A DNA stretch of 9,396 bases from positions 1 to 9,396 of the forward strand of contig DVGY01000073.1 in assembly GCA_018712465.1 (NCBI GenBank), given 5' to 3'. Every line of letters begins with the position of its first letter. The first letter of the stretch is position 1. The notes under the pieces were generated by a model. It was not told where the DNA came from, did no database searches, and was given only the letters and a program-made list of their open reading frames with translations. The stretch is from Candidatus Egerieicola pullicola. GTDB taxonomy: Bacteria; Bacillota; Clostridia; Oscillospirales; Ruminococcaceae. This document shows positions 1 to 5,869 of this stretch, one piece after another. The translations under genes and the position numbers were made by a program.

Positions 1-487
1 CGTAGTGGTAGTAGTAAAAAGAAATGGGGACCTGTTCCCCCAAGGCTTGATAAATAGTGTCGATGGTGTAGTAGATGCCGGTATGGGGCGTTTTCCGAGG
101 AGACGCCACCAAACTGCGGCGAAGCTGAACGCTTTGGGCACGGCTGGTAAGCTGGGACAATTTTTCAATGAGCTGCTTGGACTGCTGCTGGGTAAGGATG
201 GCGCTGGCGTTGACAGCGTCCACCAGCAGCTTCAATTCCGGCAGTTGGAAGGTGCGGCCCGCCAAAAAGTAGCGGCAGTCCCGGCCCAGATTGGTGCGGA
301 CAATGTCCATTCCGCAGTCCTGGAGGGTTTTCAGATCGCTGTACAGGGCTTTCCGTTCCGCCTGGATCCCCTGCTGCTGAAGGTACTGCTGCATTTGGGG
401 GAGGGTCAGGGAGTGCTCCTCATCGGTCTGTTCCCAGAAGAGTTTCGCCAGACTGAGCAGCCGCCGTTTGCTGGTGTTTTTTTCCAT
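1..487 (-). CDS. HTH/WYL-type transcriptional regulator, N-terminal part (runs off window)
   Basis: Reading leftward from the ATG at 487-485 gives 162 open codons up to the window edge, so only the N-terminal part is present. The protein begins MEKNTSKRRLLSLAKLFWEQ. Its first 70 or so residues have the pattern of the DeoR/YafY-type winged helix that precedes WYL domains: a region on growing-lists of partners ending in QAERKALYSDLKTLQDCGMDI, in which RKALYSDLKTL is the typical recognition-helix segment. The later part (FQLPELKLLVDAVNAS, then IYYTIDTIYQAL and QVPISFYYYHY) matches the start of the ligand-sensing WYL region of this family. Such proteins are cytoplasmic DNA-binding regulators that sense small molecules or nucleic acid. 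The target cannot be told here. A purine-rich GGAAG lies about 10 bases before the ATG. It is on the same strand as the metal transporter behind it, but the 198-base gap and own promoter candidate suggest a separate unit. Confidence 0.85.
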   Translation of the reverse strand, partial: MEKNTSKRRLLSLAKLFWEQTDEEHSLTLPQMQQYLQQQGIQAERKALYSDLKTLQDCGMDIVRTNLGRDCRYFLAGRTFQLPELKLLVDAVNASAILTQQQSKQLIEKLSQLTSRAQSVQLRRSLVASPRKTPHTGIYYTIDTIYQALGEQVPISFYYYHY

Positions 488-527
488 CCTCTCACTTCCG
501 CCCTTTCTCAAACTTGATTTTTTTCCT

Positions 528-556
528 ATTATAGCCGATTTTCCGGCAAAAGGGAA
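528..556 (-). promoter_or_regulatory. Possible sigma-A promoter for the WYL regulator
   Basis: On the minus strand a perfect -10 box TATAAT (528-533) lies about 40 bases before the regulator's ATG. At 17-base spacing the -35 position reads TTCCCT (551-556), which is a poor match. The perfect -10 box and its position support it; the weak -35 limits confidence. Confidence 0.45.
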
Positions 557-557
557 G

Positions 558-578
558 CGAAAAAAGAACATTTTTTCG
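558..578. other. Short perfect inverted repeat between the ZIP gene and the regulator
   Basis: CGAAAAAA (558-565) and TTTTTTCG (571-578) form a perfect 8-base stem around a 5-base loop. It lies just upstream of the candidate regulator promoter and downstream of the ZIP gene. It could be an operator, or a weak leftward terminator for the ZIP transcript, but a stem this AT-rich is weak. No better terminator was seen between 488 and 685. Confidence 0.3.
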
Positions 579-685
579 ATTTTTGAATCATTCTCTGTTT
601 TGCAACCGGATAAAAAGCGTCACAAAACAATGTTATCCAATTTTTCCCAAGCAAAATGACAGTCATACCGGCCGCAATGTTTCAT

Positions 686-1477
686 TTACCCCAATCCCAC
701 ATCCAACATCATCATCAGGCAAAATCCTACCGTTACTCCGGCAGCGGCCAACAACTTGTGGTGTTCGCTGGCTTCCGGGATCAACTCCGCCGCCACCACC
801 GTCACCATCGCCCCGGCGGAAAAGGCCAGCAAAAAGGGCAGGACTCCCTGAACCAGCAAAGCAGCGGCGCATCCGACCACAGCACTGATGGGTTCCACTA
901 CCCCGGACAGCTGACCGAAAAAGAAGGATTTGCTCCGGCTCACTCCTTCCCGCCGCAGTGGCAGGCTCACTGAAGCCCCTTCCGGGAAGTTTTGCAGACC
1001 GATGCCCAACGCCAGCAGGGTTGAGCCGATGAGGTCCCCTCCTGCCCCCACGGTGCCGAATGCCACCCCGATGGCCATTCCTTCCGGGATGTTGTGGAGG
1101 GTAATGGCAAAAATCAATAGCAAGCACCGCCCCACCCGTTTGGAGGCCCCAGGGGAAGCAGCCTCCAAAAAACTGCTTCGGGAAAGCAGCACCTCTCCCA
1201 ACAGGATAAAGCCGCCCCCCAGCAAAAAGCCTACGCCAGTGACCAGCCAGCCGCTTTGTCCCAGCTTGCTGCACATCTCCATTGCAGGGCTCAGCAGGGA
1301 AAAGAACGAAGCGGCAATCATCACCCCCGCCCCAAAGCCCATCAATCCATCCATCAGCTGGCGGTTGGCGCCTTTAAAGAAAAAGACCACCGCTGCTCCC
1401 AACGCCGTCACCCCATAGGTAAACAGGGTTGCCAAAAATGATTGCAGCACCGGGTGCAGCCCGGAAAAAAATTCCAT
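686..1477 (-). CDS. ZIP-family divalent metal transporter (GufA/ZupT-like)
   Basis: The 263-residue protein is strongly hydrophobic, with about eight membrane segments expected for the ZIP family. It carries both hallmark metal-site motifs: HNIPEG at residues 128-133 and QNFPEG at 162-167, followed by a GVVEPISAV segment (192-200) and the usual C-terminal MMLDVGLG ending. Family members move zinc, iron, manganese or related divalent cations into the cytoplasm; the sequence does not settle which metal. Length is normal for bacterial GufA-type members. The start at 1477 is supported by AAAAGGAG at 1486-1493, 8 bases away. The gene is divergent from the purine operon; there is no evident functional link to it. 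Its leader contains hairpins and possible tiny ORFs, annotated separately. No recognisable Zur or metal-riboswitch motif was seen. Confidence 0.92.
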   Translation of the reverse strand: MEFFSGLHPVLQSFLATLFTYGVTALGAAVVFFFKGANRQLMDGLMGFGAGVMIAASFFSLLSPAMEMCSKLGQSGWLVTGVGFLLGGGFILLGEVLLSRSSFLEAASPGASKRVGRCLLLIFAITLHNIPEGMAIGVAFGTVGAGGDLIGSTLLALGIGLQNFPEGASVSLPLRREGVSRSKSFFFGQLSGVVEPISAVVGCAAALLVQGVLPFLLAFSAGAMVTVVAAELIPEASEHHKLLAAAGVTVGFCLMMMLDVGLG

Positions 1478-1493
1478 AACCCTTGCTCCTTTT

Positions 1494-1613
1494 TCAGTTG
1501 GTGTTCTCCTCCAGACTATGCGTTTTAAGGGAAAATGGTCCCGGCAGCTCCAAAGCAGACCTTTTTTTGGGAAAAAACGGCGGGCAAACAGCTGTCATGC
1601 TGGAAATTTTCAT
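1494..1613 (-). CDS. Possible 39-codon leader ORF directly before the ZIP gene
   Basis: This ORF starts MKISSMTAVCPPFFPKKR and ends LEENTN, then stops immediately before the ribosome binding site of the transporter gene, 16 bases from its ATG. Its ATG overlaps the stop of the preceding small ORF as ATGA, the usual sign of translational coupling. It has a PPFFP stretch, a type of sequence that can slow ribosomes. No known family is recognised. It has no ribosome binding site of its own, and in a region this short the frame could be open by chance. Confidence 0.25.
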   Translation of the reverse strand: MKISSMTAVCPPFFPKKRSALELPGPFSLKTHSLEENTN

Positions 1614-1666
1614 AAAATAAAACGGCATTTTTCATCGAATGCCGTCGCAAAACAGCGATTTTTCAT
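1610..1666 (-). CDS. Possible 18-residue leader peptide in the ZIP leader
   Basis: The ATG at 1666 follows a strong AGGGAGG ribosome binding site 4 bases away. It encodes MKNRCFATAFDEKCRFIL, and its stop overlaps the next ORF as ATGA. The codons contain both arms of the hairpin at 1622-1645, so translation would disrupt that hairpin. The peptide matches nothing I recognise. The ribosome binding site and the overlap with the hairpin are the evidence; shortness makes this tentative. Confidence 0.35.
   Translation of the reverse strand: MKNRCFATAFDEKCRFIL
1611..1645 (-). terminator. Leftward hairpin with T-rich tail in the ZIP leader
   Basis: ACGGCATT (minus strand, at 1638-1645) pairs perfectly with AATGCCGT (1622-1629) across an 8-base loop. 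It is followed by TTTATTTTAT. This is the form of a modest intrinsic terminator reading leftward. As it lies inside the ZIP leader, it may be an attenuator rather than the end of a gene. Confidence 0.4.
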
Positions 1667-1677
1667 GATCCCTCCCT

Positions 1678-1713
1678 AAAAAATCAAAAATTCCCGGCGA
1701 TTCTGCCGGGGAA
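1678..1713 (-). terminator. Leftward intrinsic terminator or attenuator upstream of the ZIP gene
   Basis: On the minus strand TTCCCCGGC and GCCGGGAA pair (8 base pairs with one bulged base) around a short loop at 1691-1713. TTTTTGATTTTTT follows directly. This is a convincing intrinsic terminator for leftward transcription. No gene to its right is transcribed leftward, so it either attenuates the ZIP transcript or ends a short RNA started between about 1715 and 1800. Confidence 0.55.
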
Positions 1714-1791
1714 TTGTTAACTTTAGGAACGGTTTTTGTAAAATTCTACAGAAATGGTAAGATTTCCGTCTTTTTTTCTCTGAAACAAGTA

Positions 1792-1820
1792 TTGCAAAAA
1801 CGCCGCTTTTCAGGTAAACT
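1792..1820 (+). promoter_or_regulatory. purE: Likely sigma-A promoter of the purine operon
   Basis: TTGCAA (1792-1797) and TAAACT (1815-1820) are separated by 17 bases; each box matches its consensus at four of six positions. Transcription would start near 1827, giving a leader of about 220 bases before purE. A weaker alternative further left is TTAACT (1717-1722) and TAAAAT. No clear Bacillus-type PurBox (CCGAAC pair) was seen. Confidence 0.45.
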
Positions 1821-1864
1821 AGAGGTGGATTGATTTTTGTGCAGGCCCTTGGGCCAGGTAGGAA

Positions 1865-1923
1865 AGGAGTGTCCGGGATGATGATGATTCGCTACAATCA
1901 TTGGCGCGGCCCGGCCTACTCCT
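1865..1923 (+). promoter_or_regulatory. RNA hairpin that can mask the leader ORF's ribosome binding site
   Basis: Three nested pairings can be read by eye: AGGAGTG (1865-1871) with TACTCCT (1917-1923), CCGGG (1873-1877) with CCCGG (1910-1914), and ATGATT (1884-1889) with AATCAT (1896-1901). Folded this way, the ribosome binding site and start codons of the small ORF lie within one long imperfect stem. A competing fold pairs 1911-1915 with 1932-1936 and 1901-1907 with 1942-1947. Pairing was found by eye, and no energy was computed. Confidence 0.4.
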
Positions 1924-1955
1924 ACCCCTTTGCCGGCGGCTGCGCAACCCAGTAA
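1878..1955 (+). CDS. 25-residue leader peptide of the purine operon (candidate)
   Basis: An AAAGGAG ribosome binding site (1863-1869) stands 8 bases before ATG ATG ATG, opening a 25-codon ORF. The peptide begins MMMIRYNHWRGPAY and ends AGGCATQ. It is small, aromatic- and glycine-rich, and without a run of one amino acid such as marks classical amino-acid attenuators. No signal peptide or membrane segment is visible. The stop codon (1953-1955) overlaps the first bases of the terminator that precedes purE, so its translation would decide whether that terminator forms. This suggests a cis-acting leader peptide, perhaps one that arrests the ribosome in response to a metabolite. The product may have no other job. 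I recognise no family. Evidence for translation is the ribosome binding site and the placement. Confidence 0.6.
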   Translation: MMMIRYNHWRGPAYSYPFAGGCATQ

Positions 1956-1995
1956 AGCTATAGGCTCTCCCAATCGGAAACCCTATGGCTTTTTT
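1954..1995 (+). terminator. Intrinsic terminator/attenuator in the purE leader
   Basis: AAAGCTATAGG (1954-1964) pairs over all 11 positions (one U-G) with CCTATGGCTTT (1982-1992) across a 17-base loop. The stem runs into a tract of six T at 1990-1995. It lies about 50 bases before purE and after the promoter, so it must be read through for the operon to be expressed. Its 5' arm starts within the stop codon of the leader ORF. Confidence 0.75.
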
Positions 1996-2045
1996 CTATC
2001 CCATCCGGATAAAACCCATGACGAGAAAGGATGTTGGAATCAACT

Positions 2046-2534
2046 ATGAAAAAAGTTGCCGTGATTATGGGCAGCGACAGCGATCTGCCTGTGGTAGAAA
2101 AGTGCATCAACCAGCTTAAGGAATTTGACATCCCGGTGGAAGTCCATGTACTCAGCGCCCACCGCACTCCGGTGCAGGCCGCTGCCTTTGCCGACTCTGC
2201 CCGGGAAAAAGGCTTTGGGGTGATTATCTCCTGCGCCGGCAAGGCTGCCCATCTGGGCGGTGTGCTGGCTGCCTACACCACCCTGCCTATTATTGGCGTT
2301 CCCATTAAGTCCTCCACTTTGGACGGCATGGACGCCCTGCTCTCCACCGTGCAGATGCCTTCCGGCATCCCGGTTGCCAGCGTGGCCATTGACGGCGCCG
2401 CCAATGCCGCCATTCTGGCTGCGGAAATCCTCTCCATCAGCGAACCGGCCCTGGAAGAAAAGCTGAAGACCATGCGGGCTAAGATGACCCAGTCGGTGCT
2501 GGAAAAGGACGAAAAGGTATCCGCCGCTTACTAA
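2046..2534 (+). CDS. purE: PurE, N5-CAIR mutase / AIR carboxylase catalytic subunit
   Basis: This 162-residue protein makes 4-carboxy-5-aminoimidazole ribonucleotide (CAIR) in purine synthesis in the cytoplasm. It shows GSDSD at residues 9-13, SAHRTP at 37-42 with the active-site histidine, and AGKAAHLGG at 64-72, then STVQMPSGIPV. Length fits the family, which works as an octamer. The ATG at 2046 is preferred because MKKVAVIMGSDSD matches the usual family N-terminus. An in-frame ATG at 2031 is possible but directly abuts GAGAAAGG, leaving no spacing. AAAGGA at 2026-2031 is somewhat far (14 bases) from 2046, so translation may be modest. It is first in the operon, behind the leader terminator. 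No purK is present in the window, so the chemistry (mutase with PurK, or direct carboxylation) is not settled. Confidence 0.96.
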   Translation: MKKVAVIMGSDSDLPVVEKCINQLKEFDIPVEVHVLSAHRTPVQAAAFADSAREKGFGVIISCAGKAAHLGGVLAAYTTLPIIGVPIKSSTLDGMDALLSTVQMPSGIPVASVAIDGAANAAILAAEILSISEPALEEKLKTMRAKMTQSVLEKDEKVSAAY

Positions 2535-2587
2535 GTAAATCGTATTCCATTTTGCATTTGGATCAAAATAAGAAAGGATGACTGACC

Positions 2588-3310
2588 ATGATTAAAACCA
2601 AGCAGCTCTATGAAGGAAAAGCCAAAAAAGTCTGGGAGACCGAAGATCCCAATCTGTTGATCGTGGATTACAAGGACGACGCCACTGCCGGCAACGGTGC
2701 CAAGAAGGGCACCATCCACGACAAGGGCATCATCAACAACCGCATGAGCAACTATATGATGAAGATGCTGGAAAAGGAAGGCATTCCCACTCACTATGTG
2801 GAAGAGATCTCCGATCGGGAAACCGTGGTAAAGCGGGTAACCATCGTTCCTCTGGAAGTCATCGTCCGCAACATTGCCGCTGGCAGCCTGTCCAAGCGGC
2901 TGGGCCTGCCGGAAGGCACTCCCTTAAAGCGTCCCGTGCTGGAGTACTGCTATAAGGACGATGCCCTGGGCGATCCCATGGTAAATGAATACCACATCCT
3001 GGCCATGGAATGGTGCACCAAGGAAGAACTGGACACCATCGCTAAGTACGCCTTTGCGGTAAACGACTTCATGGTGAAGTACCTCAAGACCCTGAACCTG
3101 GATCTGGTGGACTTCAAAATCGAATTCGGCCGCCTCAGCGACGGCACCATTGTGCTGGCGGACGAAATCAGCCCCGACACCTGCCGGCTGTGGGACTGCG
3201 ACACCAAGGAAAAGCTGGATAAAGACCGGTTCCGCCGGGATATGGGCGGCGAAGAAGACGCCTACAAAGAAGTTATGCGCCGGCTGATGGGCGAAGTTCC
3301 CGAAGACTAA
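2588..3310 (+). CDS. purC: PurC, SAICAR synthetase
   Basis: PurC joins aspartate to CAIR using ATP to give SAICAR. The 240-residue length is normal for the bacterial single-domain enzyme. Visible family motifs are YEGKAKKV (residues 8-15, ATP-binding lobe), DYKDDATAGNG (27-37), RNIAAGSLSKR (94-104, substrate site), DFKIEFG (175-181) and ADEISPDTCRLWD (191-203, metal and ATP site). The start is supported by GAAAGGA 9 bases upstream. It lies 53 bases after purE with no terminator in the gap, and directly follows PurE in the pathway as well as in the operon. Confidence 0.98.
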   Translation: MIKTKQLYEGKAKKVWETEDPNLLIVDYKDDATAGNGAKKGTIHDKGIINNRMSNYMMKMLEKEGIPTHYVEEISDRETVVKRVTIVPLEVIVRNIAAGSLSKRLGLPEGTPLKRPVLEYCYKDDALGDPMVNEYHILAMEWCTKEELDTIAKYAFAVNDFMVKYLKTLNLDLVDFKIEFGRLSDGTIVLADEISPDTCRLWDCDTKEKLDKDRFRRDMGGEEDAYKEVMRRLMGEVPED

Positions 3311-3362
3311 GTCTGTGCATTAGACGGAAGAACGAATCTCTTTTTTGACAAGGAAAGAAGCT

Positions 3363-4832
3363 ATGTTTGATTCCATTCACGAAGAATGCGGTGTGTTCGG
3401 CATTTATGAGCCGAAAACCACCACCATTGCCAACTCGGTGTACTTTGGACTGTATGCCCTTCAGCACCGAGGTCAGGAAAGCTGCGGCATCGCCGTCAAC
3501 GACCAAGGCGTCATCAAGACCCATACCGATGTAGGCTTAGTGCCGGATGTGTTCAACAAGGAACGGCTGGAGCAGCTCGGCCCCGGCAATATGGCGGTGG
3601 GCCATGTGCGGTACTCCACCACCGGTTCCTCCGGACGGACCAACGCCCAACCGGTGCATATCCGCCACGTCAAAGGCCCCATGGTGCTGGCCCACAACGG
3701 CAATTTGACCAACGCCCAAGAGCTGCGGGAGAAATTTGAGTGGCAAGGCGCCATCTTCCACAGCACTAACGACACCGAAGTCATTGCCTATGCCATCACC
3801 AAGGCCCGGCTCACCGCCCCCTCCATCGAAACGGCGGTGGAAAAGGCCATGGACCAGATTCAGGGAGCCTATTCCCTGATTGTCATGAGTCCCCAAAAGC
3901 TGATCGCCGCTCGGGATCCGGTAGGCTTTAAGCCTTTGTGCATCGGCAAGTGCAGCGACGGCGCCATTGTGTTTTCCAGCGAAAGCTGCGCTTTGGACAG
4001 CATTGGAGCTACCTTCGTCCGGGATGTGCGCCCGGGAGAAATCGTGGTGGTCAAGGACGGACAGATGACCTCCATCACCACCCACTGCTCTGACCAGCCG
4101 GGGCACCTGTGCGTCTTTGAAATGGTATACTTTGCCCGGCCCGACTCCATCATTGACGGAGCCAGCGTCCAGGAAGCCCGGCAGCGGGCAGGGGCCTTTT
4201 TGGCCCAGCAGCATCCGGTGGACGCCGACGTAGTCATTGGATGTCCCGACTCCGGTTTGGAGGCAGCTTTGGGCTACGCCATCGAAAGCGGCATTCCCTA
4301 CGGCGTTGGCTTTATTAAAAACCGCTATGTGGGCCGCTCCTTTATCAAACCCACCCAGGACCAACGGGAAGACACGGTGAAGATCAAGCTCAACGCCGTG
4401 CGCAACACCGTGGAGGGCAAACGGGTGATTATGGTGGACGATTCCATCGTCCGGGGCACCACCAGCGGAAAAATCGTCAAGCTGCTCCGGGAAGCGGGAG
4501 CTACCGAGGTTCACGTGCGGATCTCCTCCCCGCCCTTTATCAGCGAATGCTACTTCGGAACCGATATTGACAGCAAGGACAACCTGATTGCCTGCCAGAA
4601 AAAGAGCATCGAAGAGATCCGCAAATATATCGGGGCAGACAGCTTGGGCTACCTCAGCGTGGAGGGAGTCAACACCATTGCCAAAGGCGCCCACTGCAAA
4701 TTCTGCGATGGCTGCTTTACCGGCAAGTACCCCGCTCCCACCCCCAAATTTGTGACCAAAGACAAATTTGAACAGAAAATCGGGGAATCCAAACAACTGA
4801 AATTCTCACAGGGCCAGGAGGGAAGCAAATGA
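3363..4832 (+). CDS. purF: PurF, amidophosphoribosyltransferase (iron-sulfur type)
   Basis: PurF performs the committing step: glutamine plus PRPP to phosphoribosylamine. The 489-residue protein has a short propeptide of eight residues (MFDSIHEE). It should be cut to expose Cys9 as the N-terminal nucleophile of the glutaminase domain, seen in ECGVFGIYEP. The phosphoribosyltransferase domain has the PRPP loop VIMVDDSIVRGTTS at 355-368. Cys250 (LCVFEMVYFARPDS), Cys396 (SECYFGTDI), Cys448 and Cys451 (CDGCFTGKYP) match the four 4Fe-4S ligands of the Bacillus subtilis enzyme, a cluster linked to oxygen-sensitive stability. The ATG at 3363 is chosen over an in-frame TTG at 3345 because AAGGAAAG precedes it and the propeptide then has normal size. 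It lies 52 bases after purC and overlaps purM by ATGA. Confidence 0.98.
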   Translation: MFDSIHEECGVFGIYEPKTTTIANSVYFGLYALQHRGQESCGIAVNDQGVIKTHTDVGLVPDVFNKERLEQLGPGNMAVGHVRYSTTGSSGRTNAQPVHIRHVKGPMVLAHNGNLTNAQELREKFEWQGAIFHSTNDTEVIAYAITKARLTAPSIETAVEKAMDQIQGAYSLIVMSPQKLIAARDPVGFKPLCIGKCSDGAIVFSSESCALDSIGATFVRDVRPGEIVVVKDGQMTSITTHCSDQPGHLCVFEMVYFARPDSIIDGASVQEARQRAGAFLAQQHPVDADVVIGCPDSGLEAALGYAIESGIPYGVGFIKNRYVGRSFIKPTQDQREDTVKIKLNAVRNTVEGKRVIMVDDSIVRGTTSGKIVKLLREAGATEVHVRISSPPFISECYFGTDIDSKDNLIACQKKSIEEIRKYIGADSLGYLSVEGVNTIAKGAHCKFCDGCFTGKYPAPTPKFVTKDKFEQKIGESKQLKFSQGQEGSK

Positions 4833-5869
4833 AAGACAGTTTCAGCGAAAGCTACAAACAGGCCGGCGTGGACGTAACCGCCGGATATGAATCGGTGGAG
4901 CTGATGAAAGACTCCGTCCAGCGCACCCACACTTCCGAAGTACTGGGAGGCATCGGCGGTTTCGGCGGCCTGCTGGCTCCCAACCTCACCGGCATGAAGG
5001 AACCGGTGCTGGTTTCCGGCACCGACGGGGTTGGCACCAAGATCAAGCTGGCCTTTTTGCTGGACAAGCACGACACCGTAGGCATTGACTGCGTGGCCAT
5101 GTGTGTCAACGACGTAATCTGCTGCGGCGCCCGGCCCATGCTGTTTTTGGACTATATTGCCACCGGCAAAAACTTCCCGGAAAAAATCGCCACTATCGTT
5201 TCCGGTGTGGCGGAGGGCTGTGTTCAGGCGGGCTGCGCCCTCATCGGCGGGGAAACCGCCGAGCACCCCGGTTTGATGCCGGAGGACGAATACGACCTGG
5301 CGGGCTTTACCGTAGGTGTGGTGGACAAGGAAAAGATCCTGGACGTTACCACCCAGAAGCCTGGGGATGTGTTGATTGCCTTAGCCAGCTCCGGGGTTCA
5401 CTCCAACGGATTCTCCTTGGTGCGTAAGGTGCTGGACGTAGAACACGCCGATCTGACTGCTCCAGTGGAAGAACTGGGAGGCAAAGGATTGGGCGAAGTG
5501 CTGCTCACTCCCACCAAGATCTATGTCAAGCCCATCTTAAAGCTGCTGGAAGAAGTCAAGGTGAAGGGCATCGCCCACATCACCGGTGGCGGTTTTTATG
5601 AAAACATCCCCCGCGCCATTGCCCCCGGCCTCTCCGCCAAGATCAACCGGGAAGATGTGCGGGTGCTGCCGATCTTCGACTACATCGCCAAGAAGGGCAA
5701 CATCCCGGTGCGGGATATGTTCAACACCTTCAACATGGGTGTGGGCATGACCGTCTGCGTGGCGCCGGAAGACGCCGACAAAACCATTGACCTGCTCACC
5801 AAAGCAGGAGAAACCGCCTACCGGCTGGGCGAGCTGGTGGAAGGAGACGGCGAGGTTCTGCTGGGATGA
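4829..5869 (+). CDS. purM: PurM, AIR synthetase (FGAM cyclo-ligase)
   Basis: PurM closes the imidazole ring: FGAM plus ATP to AIR. The 346-residue length is typical. Motifs include GVDVTAG (13-19), GTDGVGTK (64-71), GGETAEHPGLMP (140-151), GVHSNGFSLVR (189-199) and GGGFYENIPR (253-262), all of the PurM/PurL/SelD ATP-binding fold. AGGAGG at 4816-4821, 7 bases before the ATG and inside the end of purF, sets the start. Both ends are joined to neighbours by 4-base ATGA overlaps, so purF, purM and purN are probably translationally coupled. Its substrate-making enzyme, FGAM synthase, is not in the window. Confidence 0.98.
   Translation: MKDSFSESYKQAGVDVTAGYESVELMKDSVQRTHTSEVLGGIGGFGGLLAPNLTGMKEPVLVSGTDGVGTKIKLAFLLDKHDTVGIDCVAMCVNDVICCGARPMLFLDYIATGKNFPEKIATIVSGVAEGCVQAGCALIGGETAEHPGLMPEDEYDLAGFTVGVVDKEKILDVTTQKPGDVLIALASSGVHSNGFSLVRKVLDVEHADLTAPVEELGGKGLGEVLLTPTKIYVKPILKLLEEVKVKGIAHITGGGFYENIPRAIAPGLSAKINREDVRVLPIFDYIAKKGNIPVRDMFNTFNMGVGMTVCVAPEDADKTIDLLTKAGETAYRLGELVEGDGEVLLG

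Noticed and set aside
5..517. Plus-strand open frame of 170 codons at the left end
   Set aside because: It is the reverse shadow of the WYL regulator, whose minus-strand translation shows clear family character; the plus frame has no ribosome binding site or recognisable protein.
608..638. GGATAA...TTATCC inverted repeat as terminator of the ZIP gene
   Set aside because: Only six pairs with a 19-base loop and no T tract on the minus strand.
663..1274. Minus-strand frame of 203 codons overlapping the ZIP gene
   Set aside because: Shifted-frame shadow, rich in Gly/Arg with no motif, while the other frame has the ZIP motifs HNIPEG and QNFPEG.
1827..2045. Known purine riboswitch (guanine/adenine class, PRPP or ppGpp type) in the purE leader
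   Set aside because: I looked for the conserved core segments of these classes and saw none; the leader is instead occupied by an ORF and terminator. A covariance search would settle it.
3537..4796. Antisense open frame of 419 codons across purF
   Set aside because: It lies fully opposite a strongly conserved gene and its translation looks like antisense of GC-biased codons, with no family motif and no ribosome binding site.
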